Source: JACDHG01 sp963815295
Lineage (GTDB): Bacteria; Actinomycetota; Actinomycetes; Propionibacteriales; Nocardioidaceae
DNA length: 64,000 nt
Direction of reading: 5' to 3'
NCBI GenBank assembly: GCA_963815295.1
Contig: CAWFFZ010000008.1
Coordinates: 1,612,001-1,676,000 of the forward strand
Positions 52,317 through 60,184 of this stretch are shown here, one piece after another. The notes beneath the pieces are model-generated. The model was not told the origin of the DNA, ran no database searches, and worked only from the letters and a program-made list of their open reading frames with translations. Each line of letters starts with the position of its first letter. Position 1 is the first letter of the stretch. Both the position numbers and the translations under genes were made by a program.

Positions 52317-53036
52317 TCAGACGTCCCCGCCCAGGTATGCAGCCTTGACCGAGGCGTCACCAGCGAGCTCAGCACCGGTCCCGGATCGGACGATCTCCCC
52401 GGTCTCCATGATGTGCGCGGTGTCTGCGTGCTTCAGCGCCTGAGCCGCGTTCTGCTCGACGAGCAGTACCGTCGTGCCCTGCTCGTTGATCTCCACGATG
52501 ATGGAGAAGATCTGCTGGATCAGCTTGGGAGCCAACCCCATCGAGGGTTCGTCTAGCAGGATGAGCCTTGGCTTGGCCATGAGGGCGCGGCCGATCGCGA
52601 GCATCTGCTGCTCGCCGCCCGACAGAGTGCCTGCGGACTGGTTGACGCGTTCTTTGAGCCGCGGAAACAGCGTGAAGACACGTTCGAGGTCCTTGGCCAA
52701 TCCTGTGCCTCTGCGGTCGGTGCGCACGTAGGCGCCCATGTCGAGGTTCTCGCGAACGGACATCCCAGGGAAGCAGCCACGACCTTCCGGTGACTGGCTT
52801 ATCCCTAGTTTGACGCGCTCGTACGAAGGCATGTGGGTGATGTCCGAACCCTCGAACTTGATGGACCCCGCGCGAACCTTCCGGAGACCGGAGATTGTCT
52901 TGAGCGTGGTGGTTTTCCCAGCGCCGTTGGCACCGATCAAAGTGGCGACTCTGCCCTCCTCGACACCAAAGGAGATGTCGCGAATAGCCTCGATGTGCCC
53001 ATAGTTGACGCACAGGCCCTCGACCTCAAGAAGCAT
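52317..53036 (-). CDS. livF: Branched-chain amino acid ABC transporter ATPase LivF
   Basis: A 239-residue ATPase with Walker A 'GANGAGKTT' (35-43), signature 'LSGGEQQML', Walker B 'LILLDEPSMGLAP' and 'SQSPEGRGCFPGMSVRENLD', the LivF-type Q-loop region. It powers import with LivG through LivHM. Its start lies inside the end of livG (11-base overlap). Last gene of the operon. Confidence 0.92.
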   Translation of the reverse strand: MLLEVEGLCVNYGHIEAIRDISFGVEEGRVATLIGANGAGKTTTLKTISGLRKVRAGSIKFEGSDITHMPSYERVKLGISQSPEGRGCFPGMSVRENLDMGAYVRTDRRGTGLAKDLERVFTLFPRLKERVNQSAGTLSGGEQQMLAIGRALMAKPRLILLDEPSMGLAPKLIQQIFSIIVEINEQGTTVLLVEQNAAQALKHADTAHIMETGEIVRSGTGAELAGDASVKAAYLGGDV

Positions 53037-53802
53037 CCTCGTCAACTCCCAAGTAGGCGGAGATAACCGCTGGATTGTCGCGGATCTCATGTGGGAGTCC
53101 CTCGGCGATCTTCCGGCCAAACTCCAGCACGACGATTCGGTCCGTGACGCCCATGACCAGACGCATGTCGTGCTCGATGAGCAACACGGTGTAGCCGGTG
53201 TCCCGCACTCGTCGGATCAGGTCCATGAGCTTGCGCTTCTCAGCTGGGTTGAAGCCGGCGGCCGGCTCGTCGAGACAGAGCAGCTGAGGGTTGGTTGCCA
53301 TTGCGCGTGCGATCTCGAGTCGCCGCTGGTGGCCGTACGAGAGGTTCGCAGCGAGCTCATCTGCCTGTTTCTCGATCCCCATGAAGCGCAGCAGCTCCAT
53401 TGCCTTTTCGTACCCTTCGGACTCCTCGCGACGTTGGCGCGGCAACCTGAAGAGCGCACCAATCAGACCGGTCTTGTGCTGTGCGTCGACGCCGACCAGC
53501 ACGTTTTCGAGTGCTGTCATCACGCTGAAGAGCCGAATGTTCTGGAACGTGCGCGCGATGCCGAGCTGGGTGATCTTGTGCTTCTTGACCTCGTTGAGCG
53601 ACTGACCTTGGAAGCGCACCTCCCCTGTCGTCGGCCGGTATACACCGGTTGTTACGTTGAAGCAGGTGGTCTTGCCGGCGCCGTTAGGGCCGATCAACCC
53701 GAGGATCTCGCCCTCGTCGATATGGAAGGTGACCTCATCCAGTGCGGTCACACCCCCGAACCTCAGGGTGAGGGCGTCAACTTCGAGAATGCGCTCAGGC
53801 AC
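53026..53802 (-). CDS. livG: Branched-chain amino acid ABC transporter ATPase LivG
   Basis: A 258-residue ATPase with Walker A 'GPNGAGKTTCFN', the LivG-type altered signature 'LSYGHQRRLEIARAMA', Walker B 'LLCLDEPAAGFNPAE' and 'GIARTFQNIRLFSVMTALEN'. GTG 53802 with GGAGGAGGGAG upstream, 8 bases inside the end of livM. The frame stays open upstream but in livM-coding DNA. Confidence 0.92.
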   Translation of the reverse strand: MPERILEVDALTLRFGGVTALDEVTFHIDEGEILGLIGPNGAGKTTCFNVTTGVYRPTTGEVRFQGQSLNEVKKHKITQLGIARTFQNIRLFSVMTALENVLVGVDAQHKTGLIGALFRLPRQRREESEGYEKAMELLRFMGIEKQADELAANLSYGHQRRLEIARAMATNPQLLCLDEPAAGFNPAEKRKLMDLIRRVRDTGYTVLLIEHDMRLVMGVTDRIVVLEFGRKIAEGLPHEIRDNPAVISAYLGVDEDAS

Positions 53803-54943
53803 GAGATTCTCCCTCCTCCGTGCCCTCTTCCAGGGCCTCGATCTCATGTTCCAAAGCGCGCGCACGTACCGTGCGCCGTGGCGGCAGGATCCCTTGCGGG
53901 CGGTAGATCGCAAGCACCATCAGTGCGATACCGAAGACGAGCACGCGCCACTCCTCGAAGCCCCGGAACCGCTCAGGCAGGTACGCGACCAGCGCCGCAC
54001 CAATCATGACGCCCCAGCGGTTTCCCTGACCCCCGACAATCACGGCCGCGACGAACAGGATGGAAATCTGGATCTGGAAGCTCGCTGGACTCACGAACCC
54101 CACGCGGCCGGCGAACAGCGCCCCGGCAAGGCCGCCGACGAACGCTCCCATGGCGAATGCCAGCAGCTTGAACTTGAACGTGGGGACGCCCATCAGCTCA
54201 GCGGCATCCTCATCCTCGCGCGTCGCCTCCCAGGCGCGACCTACCCTGCTGTCCTTGATCAGCATGTCCGCGAAGACAAACACGATGATGACCGTCAGCG
54301 CTAACCAGTAGTAAGGGATCTGATCGATGACGCCAAACTTGAGGAACGTCGTCTGGCGGTCCAAGTCGACTAGCGGCGTGCCAGTGTCCCAGTTGATGTG
54401 GGGAATGTCGAAGAGCTCGACGCTGGGTGGCCGGTCGATGCCCGAGACGCCGCGGGCGCCACCTAGCCACGTCGAGTTCGTGGCGGTGAGCCGGATGATC
54501 TCCCCGAATCCCAGCGTGACGATCGCAAGGTAGTCACCCCTGACTCGAAGCGTCGGCCAACCGAGCAGTACACCCGTGATCATGGTGGCGACCACAGCAA
54601 TCGGGATCACGAGCAGATATGGCACGTTCCCATGCGCGGTGGTCAAGACGGCGACCGTGTACGCGCCGACGGCGTAGAAGCCGACGTACCCCAGGTCCAG
54701 CAACCCTGCGTAGCCCACCACGATGTTGAGTCCAAGGGCCACGATCATGTACACAGCGACGACGAAGAGCACTCCGCCGAAGTCTGTGTCGGGGGTAGAC
54801 AGGATCGGCGGGTCGATGATCGGCAGTGCATACGCGAGCAGGACGCCGAGCACGATGAGCGTGACCTTCACCGGCTTGGGCAGACGTTCCATACGCGCGC
54901 GGAATGACGACCAGACTGCGAATCGTTTCGTCGTGGTCGTCAT
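53795..54943 (-). CDS. livM: Branched-chain amino acid ABC transporter permease LivM
   Basis: A 382-residue permease. 'LGLNIVVGYAGLLDLGYVGF' is the family signature and 'TLRVRGDYLAIVTLGFGEII' the next. 'GRAWEATREDEDAAELMGVP' is the EAA-like loop that docks the ATPases. The C-terminus is an acidic cytoplasmic helix ('EHEIEALEEGTEEGE'). The loop after 'TATNSTWLGGARGVSGID' is long, as in other actinobacterial LivM proteins. ATG overlaps the livH stop as ATGA. Confidence 0.92.
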   Translation of the reverse strand: MTTTTKRFAVWSSFRARMERLPKPVKVTLIVLGVLLAYALPIIDPPILSTPDTDFGGVLFVVAVYMIVALGLNIVVGYAGLLDLGYVGFYAVGAYTVAVLTTAHGNVPYLLVIPIAVVATMITGVLLGWPTLRVRGDYLAIVTLGFGEIIRLTATNSTWLGGARGVSGIDRPPSVELFDIPHINWDTGTPLVDLDRQTTFLKFGVIDQIPYYWLALTVIIVFVFADMLIKDSRVGRAWEATREDEDAAELMGVPTFKFKLLAFAMGAFVGGLAGALFAGRVGFVSPASFQIQISILFVAAVIVGGQGNRWGVMIGAALVAYLPERFRGFEEWRVLVFGIALMVLAIYRPQGILPPRRTVRARALEHEIEALEEGTEEGESRA

Positions 54944-55935
54944 GCCCGTGCCTTTCCGAGCGACTCGCCCAACAAGCCCGTGGGACGGAACAAGAGGATC
55001 ACGATGAGAAGGATGAACGCAACGACGTCCTTCCACTGGGTGCCGACGAGGGCCGACCCCCAGTTCTCGGCGACGCCGAGCACCAGGCCACCGAGGAGTG
55101 CACCACGCAGGTTACCGATACCACCGAGCACCGCCGCGGTGAACGCCTTGACGCCGAGGATGAAGCCTGCGTCGAACCGGGTCGCTCCAATCCGAATCAT
55201 GTAGAGGGTGGCGGCGGCTCCGGCCATCACACCCCCGAGGAGGAATGTCAGCTGGATGGCTCGGGTGGAGTTGACACCCATCAACGCGGCAGACTCTGGA
55301 TCCTGTGCGACTGCCCGGATACCACGGCCCAAACGGGAGCGCCGAACAAACTGATCGAGGAGAACCATCATGCCAATGGCCGTGAGAATGACGAGTATGT
55401 CGATGGTCGTGACGGCGTAGTCTCCGATGGTGAACACGCGGACCGGCTCGATGTCGACAGGGAACCCGGTCGTGTCGCGGGATCGGCGAACGTAGCGTGG
55501 GACATCGTCCTCGAGCCCGAAAAACTTCATGATGTCGAATCGGAGCCCCATCGCCTCGGCGAGGACGAACGATGCGCCGATGCCCGATATCAGCGTGACC
55601 AGCTTGGGTGCTCCGCGTTTGAGCAGGGGTCGATAGGCAACGCGTTCGAGGAGCAAGGCCACGCCGCCCGAAACTGCCATGGCTACGAGGAGTGCCACCG
55701 CAAGCATGCCGATAACAGCACCCGTGCTGGACGCCGGCGTTCCTCCCATGAAGTACAGCGTCCACACGACCGCGAACGTGCCATACATGAAGACTTCCGA
55801 ATGCGCGAAGTTGATGAGTTGCAGGACGCCGTAAACCATGGTGTAGCCCAAGGCGATCAGGGCATAGACCGATCCGAGCGCGAGGCCGGTGATGGTGAGC
55901 TCGAAGAAGTGGTCGAACAGGAATTGAAAGTCCAT
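54940..55935 (-). CDS. livH: Branched-chain amino acid ABC transporter permease LivH
   Basis: A 331-residue permease with about eight helices. 'GLALGSVYALIALGYTMVYG' and 'LQLINFAHSEVFMYGTF' form the family start; 'GRGIRAVAQDPESAALMGVN' is the ATPase-docking loop; 'LGGIGNLRGALLGGLVLGVA' is the conserved helix near the C-terminus. First gene after the intergenic hairpin downstream of the binding-protein gene. Confidence 0.93.
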   Translation of the reverse strand: MDFQFLFDHFFELTITGLALGSVYALIALGYTMVYGVLQLINFAHSEVFMYGTFAVVWTLYFMGGTPASSTGAVIGMLAVALLVAMAVSGGVALLLERVAYRPLLKRGAPKLVTLISGIGASFVLAEAMGLRFDIMKFFGLEDDVPRYVRRSRDTTGFPVDIEPVRVFTIGDYAVTTIDILVILTAIGMMVLLDQFVRRSRLGRGIRAVAQDPESAALMGVNSTRAIQLTFLLGGVMAGAAATLYMIRIGATRFDAGFILGVKAFTAAVLGGIGNLRGALLGGLVLGVAENWGSALVGTQWKDVVAFILLIVILLFRPTGLLGESLGKARA

Positions 55936-55963
55936 GTGTCCTCGTCACCAAGCCGCAATCAAA

Positions 55964-56000
55964 GTGCTGCGGCCGGGAGTGACACCCCCGACCGCAGCAC
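55964..56000 (-). terminator. Intercistronic hairpin between livK and livH
   Basis: Stem GTGCTGCGG / CCGCAGCAC (55964-55972, 55992-56000), then one mismatch and a further CGGG/CCCG, with a 9-base loop. It sits in the 95-base gap after livK. It probably limits read-through or stabilises the livK message so that the binding protein is made in excess. Confidence 0.6.
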
Positions 56001-56030
56001 AATCTGTCTCGATTCAGCAGTACGGATTCG

Positions 56031-57173
56031 TCACGTGATTTCTGCGATATCCACGATCTCGCCGCCCTCGACCTTGTAGGCCCAGACCCGGATCTCGGTC
56101 ACCTCGCCACTCTCATCGAACGCGATGTGCTTGGTCAGGCCATCTTCGTCGTAGTTGTTGACCCACTCGAGCATCGACTCGCGGTCGGTATTGCCGTCCG
56201 CGATACCTTCGAGAAAGATATTCGCGACGTCGTATCCCTCAGCCGAGTATGTGCCAGGCTCGGCGCCATCGTTGGCGTCGGAGTACCTAGCGGCGAAGTC
56301 GTCCGGTGAGGGCGCGCATGGGCACGTGAGGATGGCGCCCTCCGCGGAGGTGGCACCGGCCGCTTCAACGAACCCCGGGTCCTTCGAGCCGTCACCGGAG
56401 ACGAAGGTGCCGTCCCAGTCGCCCGCCACCAGCTGCTTCGCGAGCAGTCCTGCCTCGGGGTAGTAGCCGCCGTAGAAGAGGGTGTCCGCGCCGGAAGCCT
56501 TGACCCTTGTCACGGTTGCTGAGAAGTCGGTCTGCTTCTGCTGGACGGTGTCGTTGTCGAGCACGAGGTCACCAAGTTCGTCCCTCACGATGTCGGCGAT
56601 CCCTTTGCCGTACTCGGACGCGTCATCGACGACGAAGACCTTGGTCGAGCCCATGTCCTCTTTGATGTAGTTGGCCGCCGAAGGTGCCTGGGTCGCGTCG
56701 TTACCAAGGACGCGGTGGAAGGTGTCCCACCCGTTATCCGTGAGGTCGGGGTTGGTGGCCGAGGGAGACACGGTCACCAGTCCTGCCTCGGCAAACGCGT
56801 CGCCGGTCGAGTCACTCTCACCTGAGAACGTCGGACCCATGACTCCGATGAAGTCGCCGTTGATGATCTCCGTGACCAGTCCGTTGGCCTTCTCGGGGTC
56901 GCCCTGCGAGTCGAAAGCCTCCAGGCTGACGTCGCAGTCGGGGTTATCCGCCTTGAACTCTTCCAGGGCGACATTCGCACCGTTGGTGATGTTGATGCCG
57001 AGGTTGGCGTAGTCACCGGTCTGAGGACCGACGAAGGCGATCGTGCCGTCGCAGTCCCCGCCGCCCCCGCCTCCGTTGCCGCCGTCGTCGTCAGTTGTGC
57101 CACATGCAGACACCAGCAGACCTATGGCCGCCACTGTCGTCACTGCGCGCCAGGTTCGGGATGAGCGGGACAT
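56031..57173 (-). CDS. livK: Branched-chain amino acid ABC transporter substrate-binding lipoprotein
   Basis: A 380-residue type I periplasmic binding protein. The lipobox is 'IGLLVSACGTT', followed by an Asp/Gly-rich linker. 'DGTIAFVGPQTGDYANLGIN', 'VEINGDF'-like 'GLVTEIINGDFIGVMGPTFS' and 'DASEYGKGIADIVRDELGDL' are family-typical. A short 'GGGGGGDCDG' carries a Cys likely paired with 'NPDCDVS'. Ligand is probably Leu/Ile/Val, but amide or other amino acid binders look alike. GGAGG seven bases upstream of the ATG. Confidence 0.9.
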   Translation of the reverse strand: MSRSSRTWRAVTTVAAIGLLVSACGTTDDDGGNGGGGGGDCDGTIAFVGPQTGDYANLGINITNGANVALEEFKADNPDCDVSLEAFDSQGDPEKANGLVTEIINGDFIGVMGPTFSGESDSTGDAFAEAGLVTVSPSATNPDLTDNGWDTFHRVLGNDATQAPSAANYIKEDMGSTKVFVVDDASEYGKGIADIVRDELGDLVLDNDTVQQKQTDFSATVTRVKASGADTLFYGGYYPEAGLLAKQLVAGDWDGTFVSGDGSKDPGFVEAAGATSAEGAILTCPCAPSPDDFAARYSDANDGAEPGTYSAEGYDVANIFLEGIADGNTDRESMLEWVNNYDEDGLTKHIAFDESGEVTEIRVWAYKVEGGEIVDIAEIT

Positions 57174-57197
57174 TGACCCTCCGTCATAAACGAGTAA

Positions 57198-57247
57198 CTG
57201 ACCCGCGCCACGTGGGGGTCAGCGCTTGAATGGAGGCGAACTTAGCA
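57198..57247 (-). promoter_or_regulatory. livK promoter candidate and leader inverted repeat
   Basis: On the minus strand an extended -10, TGCTAAGTT, covers 57247-57239. Downstream in the leader lies CTGACCC / GGGTCAG (57198-57204, 57216-57222) enclosing CCACGTGG. The repeat could be an operator or an mRNA hairpin. No good -35 was found. Confidence 0.4.
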
Positions 57248-57329
57248 GTTAGGGCGCGCGATACCCGCAATTTGGCATGGCCTCGGAGTCGTGTCGTTGC
57301 CAAGTTGTGACCAACCAGTGAACCCGTTG

Positions 57330-57965
57330 CTACTTTTGGGCTGGTCGGCTCTCGTCTGTGCCATCTGCCAAACCCCCGAGTCCATGCGTGACAACCCCTT
57401 CAGCCACCTGGCGCATGGACAGCCGCAGGTCCATCGCTGTCTTCTGAATCCAGCGGAACGCGTCGGGCTCACTGACGCCCAGGGTCTCTTGGATGGTGCT
57501 CTTGGCGCGGTCGACCAGCTTGCGGGACTCGAGACGGTCGGAGAGGTCGACGACCTCCGACTCCAGCTGCTTGAGCTCAGCGAAACGCGAGCGTGCTATT
57601 TCGATTGCTGGCACGAGGTCGCTGGCACTGAACGGCTTGACCAGGTAGGCCATAGCTCCGGCGTCACGAGCGCGCTCCACCAGCTCGCGCTGGCCGAACG
57701 CGGTCAGTATGACGACAGCCGCCAACCGTTGCTCGGCGATCCTCGCGGCGGCAGAGATCCCGTCGAGCTTCGGCATCTTGACGTCCAGGATCACCAGATC
57801 CGGACGTAGTTCCTCGACGAGTTCCGCGGCGCGCACCCCGTCGCCCGCTTGGCCTACGACGACGTACCCCTCCTCGGCCAGCATCTCCGCAAGGTCGAGT
57901 CTGATCAGCGCCTCATCCTCCGCGATCACGACCCGCGGACCCGACGCGTCAACTGGTGTGCTCAC
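57330..57965 (-). CDS. pdtaR: ANTAR-domain response regulator PdtaR
   Basis: A 211-residue response regulator. The receiver has Glu15/Asp16 ('VIAEDEALIR'), phospho-acceptor Asp61 ('LVILDVKMPKLDG'), Thr88 and Lys110 ('AYLVKPFS'). The C-terminal coiled-coil and ANTAR domain are 'ELKQLESEVVDLSDRLESRK' and 'VDRAKSTIQETLGVSEPDAF'. It binds RNA hairpins to prevent termination after phosphorylation by a PdtaS-type kinase, which is not in this window. GTG at 57965; the frame stays open upstream but the conserved sequence begins here. Confidence 0.92.
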   Translation of the reverse strand: MSTPVDASGPRVVIAEDEALIRLDLAEMLAEEGYVVVGQAGDGVRAAELVEELRPDLVILDVKMPKLDGISAAARIAEQRLAAVVILTAFGQRELVERARDAGAMAYLVKPFSASDLVPAIEIARSRFAELKQLESEVVDLSDRLESRKLVDRAKSTIQETLGVSEPDAFRWIQKTAMDLRLSMRQVAEGVVTHGLGGLADGTDESRPAQK

Positions 57966-57988
57966 GAAAGGAAGGCTATCTGGATCCC

Positions 57989-57994
57989 TATACT
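57989..57994. promoter_or_regulatory. TATACT box between pdtaR and the tRNA gene
   Basis: TATACT is a good -10 box for the tRNA, about 50 bases upstream; its complement AGTATA could serve pdtaR in the other direction. No -35 was found. The tRNA leader holds two stable hairpins, GGCCACC-A-GGTGGCC (58012-58026) and CCGGT/ACCGG (58025-58039). Confidence 0.4.
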
Positions 57995-58043
57995 GTGGCG
58001 CGTTGGATGCTGGCCACCAGGTGGCCGGTAGACGACCGGCTAC

Positions 58044-58117
58044 GCCCTGGTAGTCCAACCGGCAGAGACAATGGTCTCAAACACCATCCAGTGTGGGTTC
58101 GAATCCCACCCAGGGCA
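58044..58117 (+). tRNA. tRNA-Leu(CAA) with an unusually short variable loop
   Basis: Acceptor GCCCTGG pairs with CCAGGGC, discriminator A58117 and no encoded CCA. The D-arm has a 3-bp stem GTC/GAC around CAACCGGCAGA, the leucine-type pattern. The anticodon stem ATGGT/ACCAT holds loop CTCAAAC, so anticodon CAA at 58078-58080. The variable region is only CCAGT (5 nt); normal tRNA-Leu has a long extra arm. The T-arm is GTGGG-TTCGAAT-CCCAC. All stems are fully paired, so it is not obviously decayed. A73 and the D-arm support leucine identity; the short arm argues against standard LeuRS recognition. Confidence 0.88.
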
Positions 58118-58173
58118 CCCACGAAACCTCGCTGGCAAGCAATGTCGGCGGGCAGCAACAGACTGTCCTCACC

Positions 58174-58926
58174 ATGTACGGCCACGCAACTCGCCAACGA
58201 GTGCTCACGGATCTTGCCGGCGGGACCAGCATCAACTCCCTGAGCAAGCAGCTAGGGATCAGCCGATCCACTATCCGCGCATGGCGGGACACGCCACATC
58301 CACAGCCGCGGTTTAGTGATTGCCCTCGTTGCGAGCCCTCTGCGCCGCTCGACCGAGGTGCCTACGCACACCTTCTTGGCCTCTACCTCGGCGACGGATG
58401 TGTCAGCGTCATGAAGAAGGGCGTTTTCTCGCTCCGGATCACATGCGACTCCAAGTATCCCCTCGTCATCGACGAGGCATCGTATGCCATCCGGTCCGTG
58501 CGGCCAGGCACGAAGATCTACCAGGTGAACAAGATCGGATGCGTCGACCTCACGGCGCTCTGGAAGCACTGGCCCTGCTTGTTCCCGCAGCACGGAGCGG
58601 GACGCAAGCACGAGCGGGCGATCGTGCTCCAGCCGTGGCAGTCTGCCATCGTCGAGCTCCACCCAGGACTGCTCCTGCGAGGCTTGTTCCACTCCGACGG
58701 CTGCCGCGTCACCAACTGGACGATTCGCCAACTGGCGGCAGGGCCGAAGCGTTATGAGTACCCGCGCTACTTCTTCTCGAACGAGTCGAGGGACATCATC
58801 GGCATCTGTACCGACGCTTTGGACAGGCTGGGCATCGCATGGCGAATGACTCGAGCCAACGCGCTGTCGGTGGCCCGCCGGGATGCGGTCTCAGTATTGG
58901 ACGAGCTCGTCGGACCGAAGGGCTGA
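58174..58926 (+). CDS. HTH-LAGLIDADG homing endonuclease-like protein
   Basis: A 250-residue protein 56 bases after the tRNA. The N-terminal part has an HTH ('SINSLSKQLGISRSTIRAWR', about 19-38) and a CxxC ('DCPRCE'). Then come two LAGLIDADG-type motifs: 'YAHLLGLYLGDGCVS' with Asp74, and 'GLLLRGLFHSDGCRVTN' with Asp175. About 100 residues separate them, as in single-chain enzymes, so both catalytic acids are present. It is free-standing: no intron or intein sequence surrounds it. It may cut DNA, or may use the fold only for DNA binding. The start ATG 58174 lacks a clear ribosome site; an in-frame GTG at 58093 lies inside the tRNA and is rejected. Stop faces the GH3 gene. Confidence 0.72.
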   Translation: MYGHATRQRVLTDLAGGTSINSLSKQLGISRSTIRAWRDTPHPQPRFSDCPRCEPSAPLDRGAYAHLLGLYLGDGCVSVMKKGVFSLRITCDSKYPLVIDEASYAIRSVRPGTKIYQVNKIGCVDLTALWKHWPCLFPQHGAGRKHERAIVLQPWQSAIVELHPGLLLRGLFHSDGCRVTNWTIRQLAAGPKRYEYPRYFFSNESRDIIGICTDALDRLGIAWRMTRANALSVARRDAVSVLDELVGPKG

Positions 58927-58940
58927 ATTGCTGGCTTTTA

Positions 58941-60158
58941 TCAACAGGTCGGCAGGTGCTTTGGGGCCTGGTACAGCCCCAGCTGTTGCTTGAGCCGAAG
59001 CACCCGGCCCACTGCCTCATTGAGCCGCTTCGTACTCATCCGACCATCACGGACGGCCTCCACGATCCCGCGCACGGCCTCGCGCGGCTGGGGAGGCATG
59101 AGCAGCAGGTCCACACCGGACGTGATCGCACGTACGGCGATCGAACGAGAGCTCCCCCAGCTCGTGACGCCACCCATGTTGAGCGCATCTGTGATGATGA
59201 CGCCGTCGAACCCGAGGCGGTCGCGCAGCAGTTGCTGCGTGAGCCGCGGCGAGATTGTTGCCGGAAGGCCACTGGGGTCGACCGCGGGGAACGCAAGGTG
59301 CCCGGTCAGTATCAGGTCGACACCGCTCTCCACCGCGCGGGCGAACGGCGGAAGATCGGTCCGACGCCAGCGAGGGAGCGACGCGCGGATGACGGCGGTG
59401 CTGAGATGGCTGTCTGTGCTCGTCGACCCGTGGCCAGGGAAATGTTTGGCCGCCGCTGCAACGCCGCCCTCGTGGTAGCCGCAGACCTGCGCTCGCACCA
59501 ACTTCGCTGCGACGTCCGGGTCGGATGAGAAGGAGCGGCTGCCAATCACACCGCCCAAGCCCACAGTGTTGACGTCGGCGACAGGGGCGAGATCCACGTT
59601 GATACCGACGTCGTCCAGTGCCCGGCCTGTCGAGCGAGCGGTGCGGCGAGCCAACTGCGCGTCACCGTCGAACTCGGCACCAGCGGGTACGTCGCTCGTG
59701 CCTGGCAGGCGTGTGACCAAGCCACCCTCCTGGTCCGTCATGATCAGCAGCGGTTCTCCTGCTCTCCGGGCAACGCGCTGCGCTTCCGCCGACATCGCGC
59801 GGATCTGGTCGGTGCTTGCGACGTTGGGTTCGAAGTAGATCAAGCCGCCCGGGCGCAAGGTCTTGATCAGCTGGATAGGCGCAGTGGTGCCTGAGAACGC
59901 CACGACGAGGAGCTGACGCGCCCGGTCGCGCAGCGTCATCGCGCGGACGCGAGTCGAGACTGTGTCGCGACCCGCGGGGGGGCTCGGGGTGGTGGGCTTG
60001 CTGGTGGGCGGCGGACTGCTCGACCTGCTCGACCCGGTCGGAGAGCTCGGAGCCGTCGGGGCGGGCGCGGGAGCTGCTGCCTCGGGGCTGTCGGAGCACG
60101 CCACGGTCATGGCGGCGATGAGGATCGCCGCAGCCAGCTTGTGCGGCATACCTCCCAT
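58941..60158 (-). CDS. GH3 beta-N-acetylhexosaminidase-like lipoprotein (NagZ-like)
   Basis: A 405-residue exported protein. The lipobox is 'ILIAAMTVACSDS', with a long Pro/Ser/Thr linker (about 25-62). The GH3 barrel has 'LLIMTDQEGGLVTRLPGTSD', the NagZ-type 'AAKHFPGHGSTSTDSH' loop with the Asp/His acid-base dyad, and nucleophile Asp in 'GVIITDALNMGGV'. It probably removes GlcNAc from peptidoglycan fragments at the cell surface. The C-terminus ends 'YQAPKHLPTC'. ATG 60158 is used; an internal ATG nine bases later is possible. Confidence 0.88.
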   Translation of the reverse strand: MGGMPHKLAAAILIAAMTVACSDSPEAAAPAPAPTAPSSPTGSSRSSSPPPTSKPTTPSPPAGRDTVSTRVRAMTLRDRARQLLVVAFSGTTAPIQLIKTLRPGGLIYFEPNVASTDQIRAMSAEAQRVARRAGEPLLIMTDQEGGLVTRLPGTSDVPAGAEFDGDAQLARRTARSTGRALDDVGINVDLAPVADVNTVGLGGVIGSRSFSSDPDVAAKLVRAQVCGYHEGGVAAAAKHFPGHGSTSTDSHLSTAVIRASLPRWRRTDLPPFARAVESGVDLILTGHLAFPAVDPSGLPATISPRLTQQLLRDRLGFDGVIITDALNMGGVTSWGSSRSIAVRAITSGVDLLLMPPQPREAVRGIVEAVRDGRMSTKRLNEAVGRVLRLKQQLGLYQAPKHLPTC

Positions 60159-60184
60159 GAAGTGAGTGTAGGCAGCCGGAGCCG

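Noticed and set aside
58093..58173. N-terminal extension of the LAGLIDADG protein starting inside the tRNA
   Set aside because: The GTG at 58093 lies in the tRNA T-stem and the extra residues show no domain; ATG 58174 fits the HTH start.
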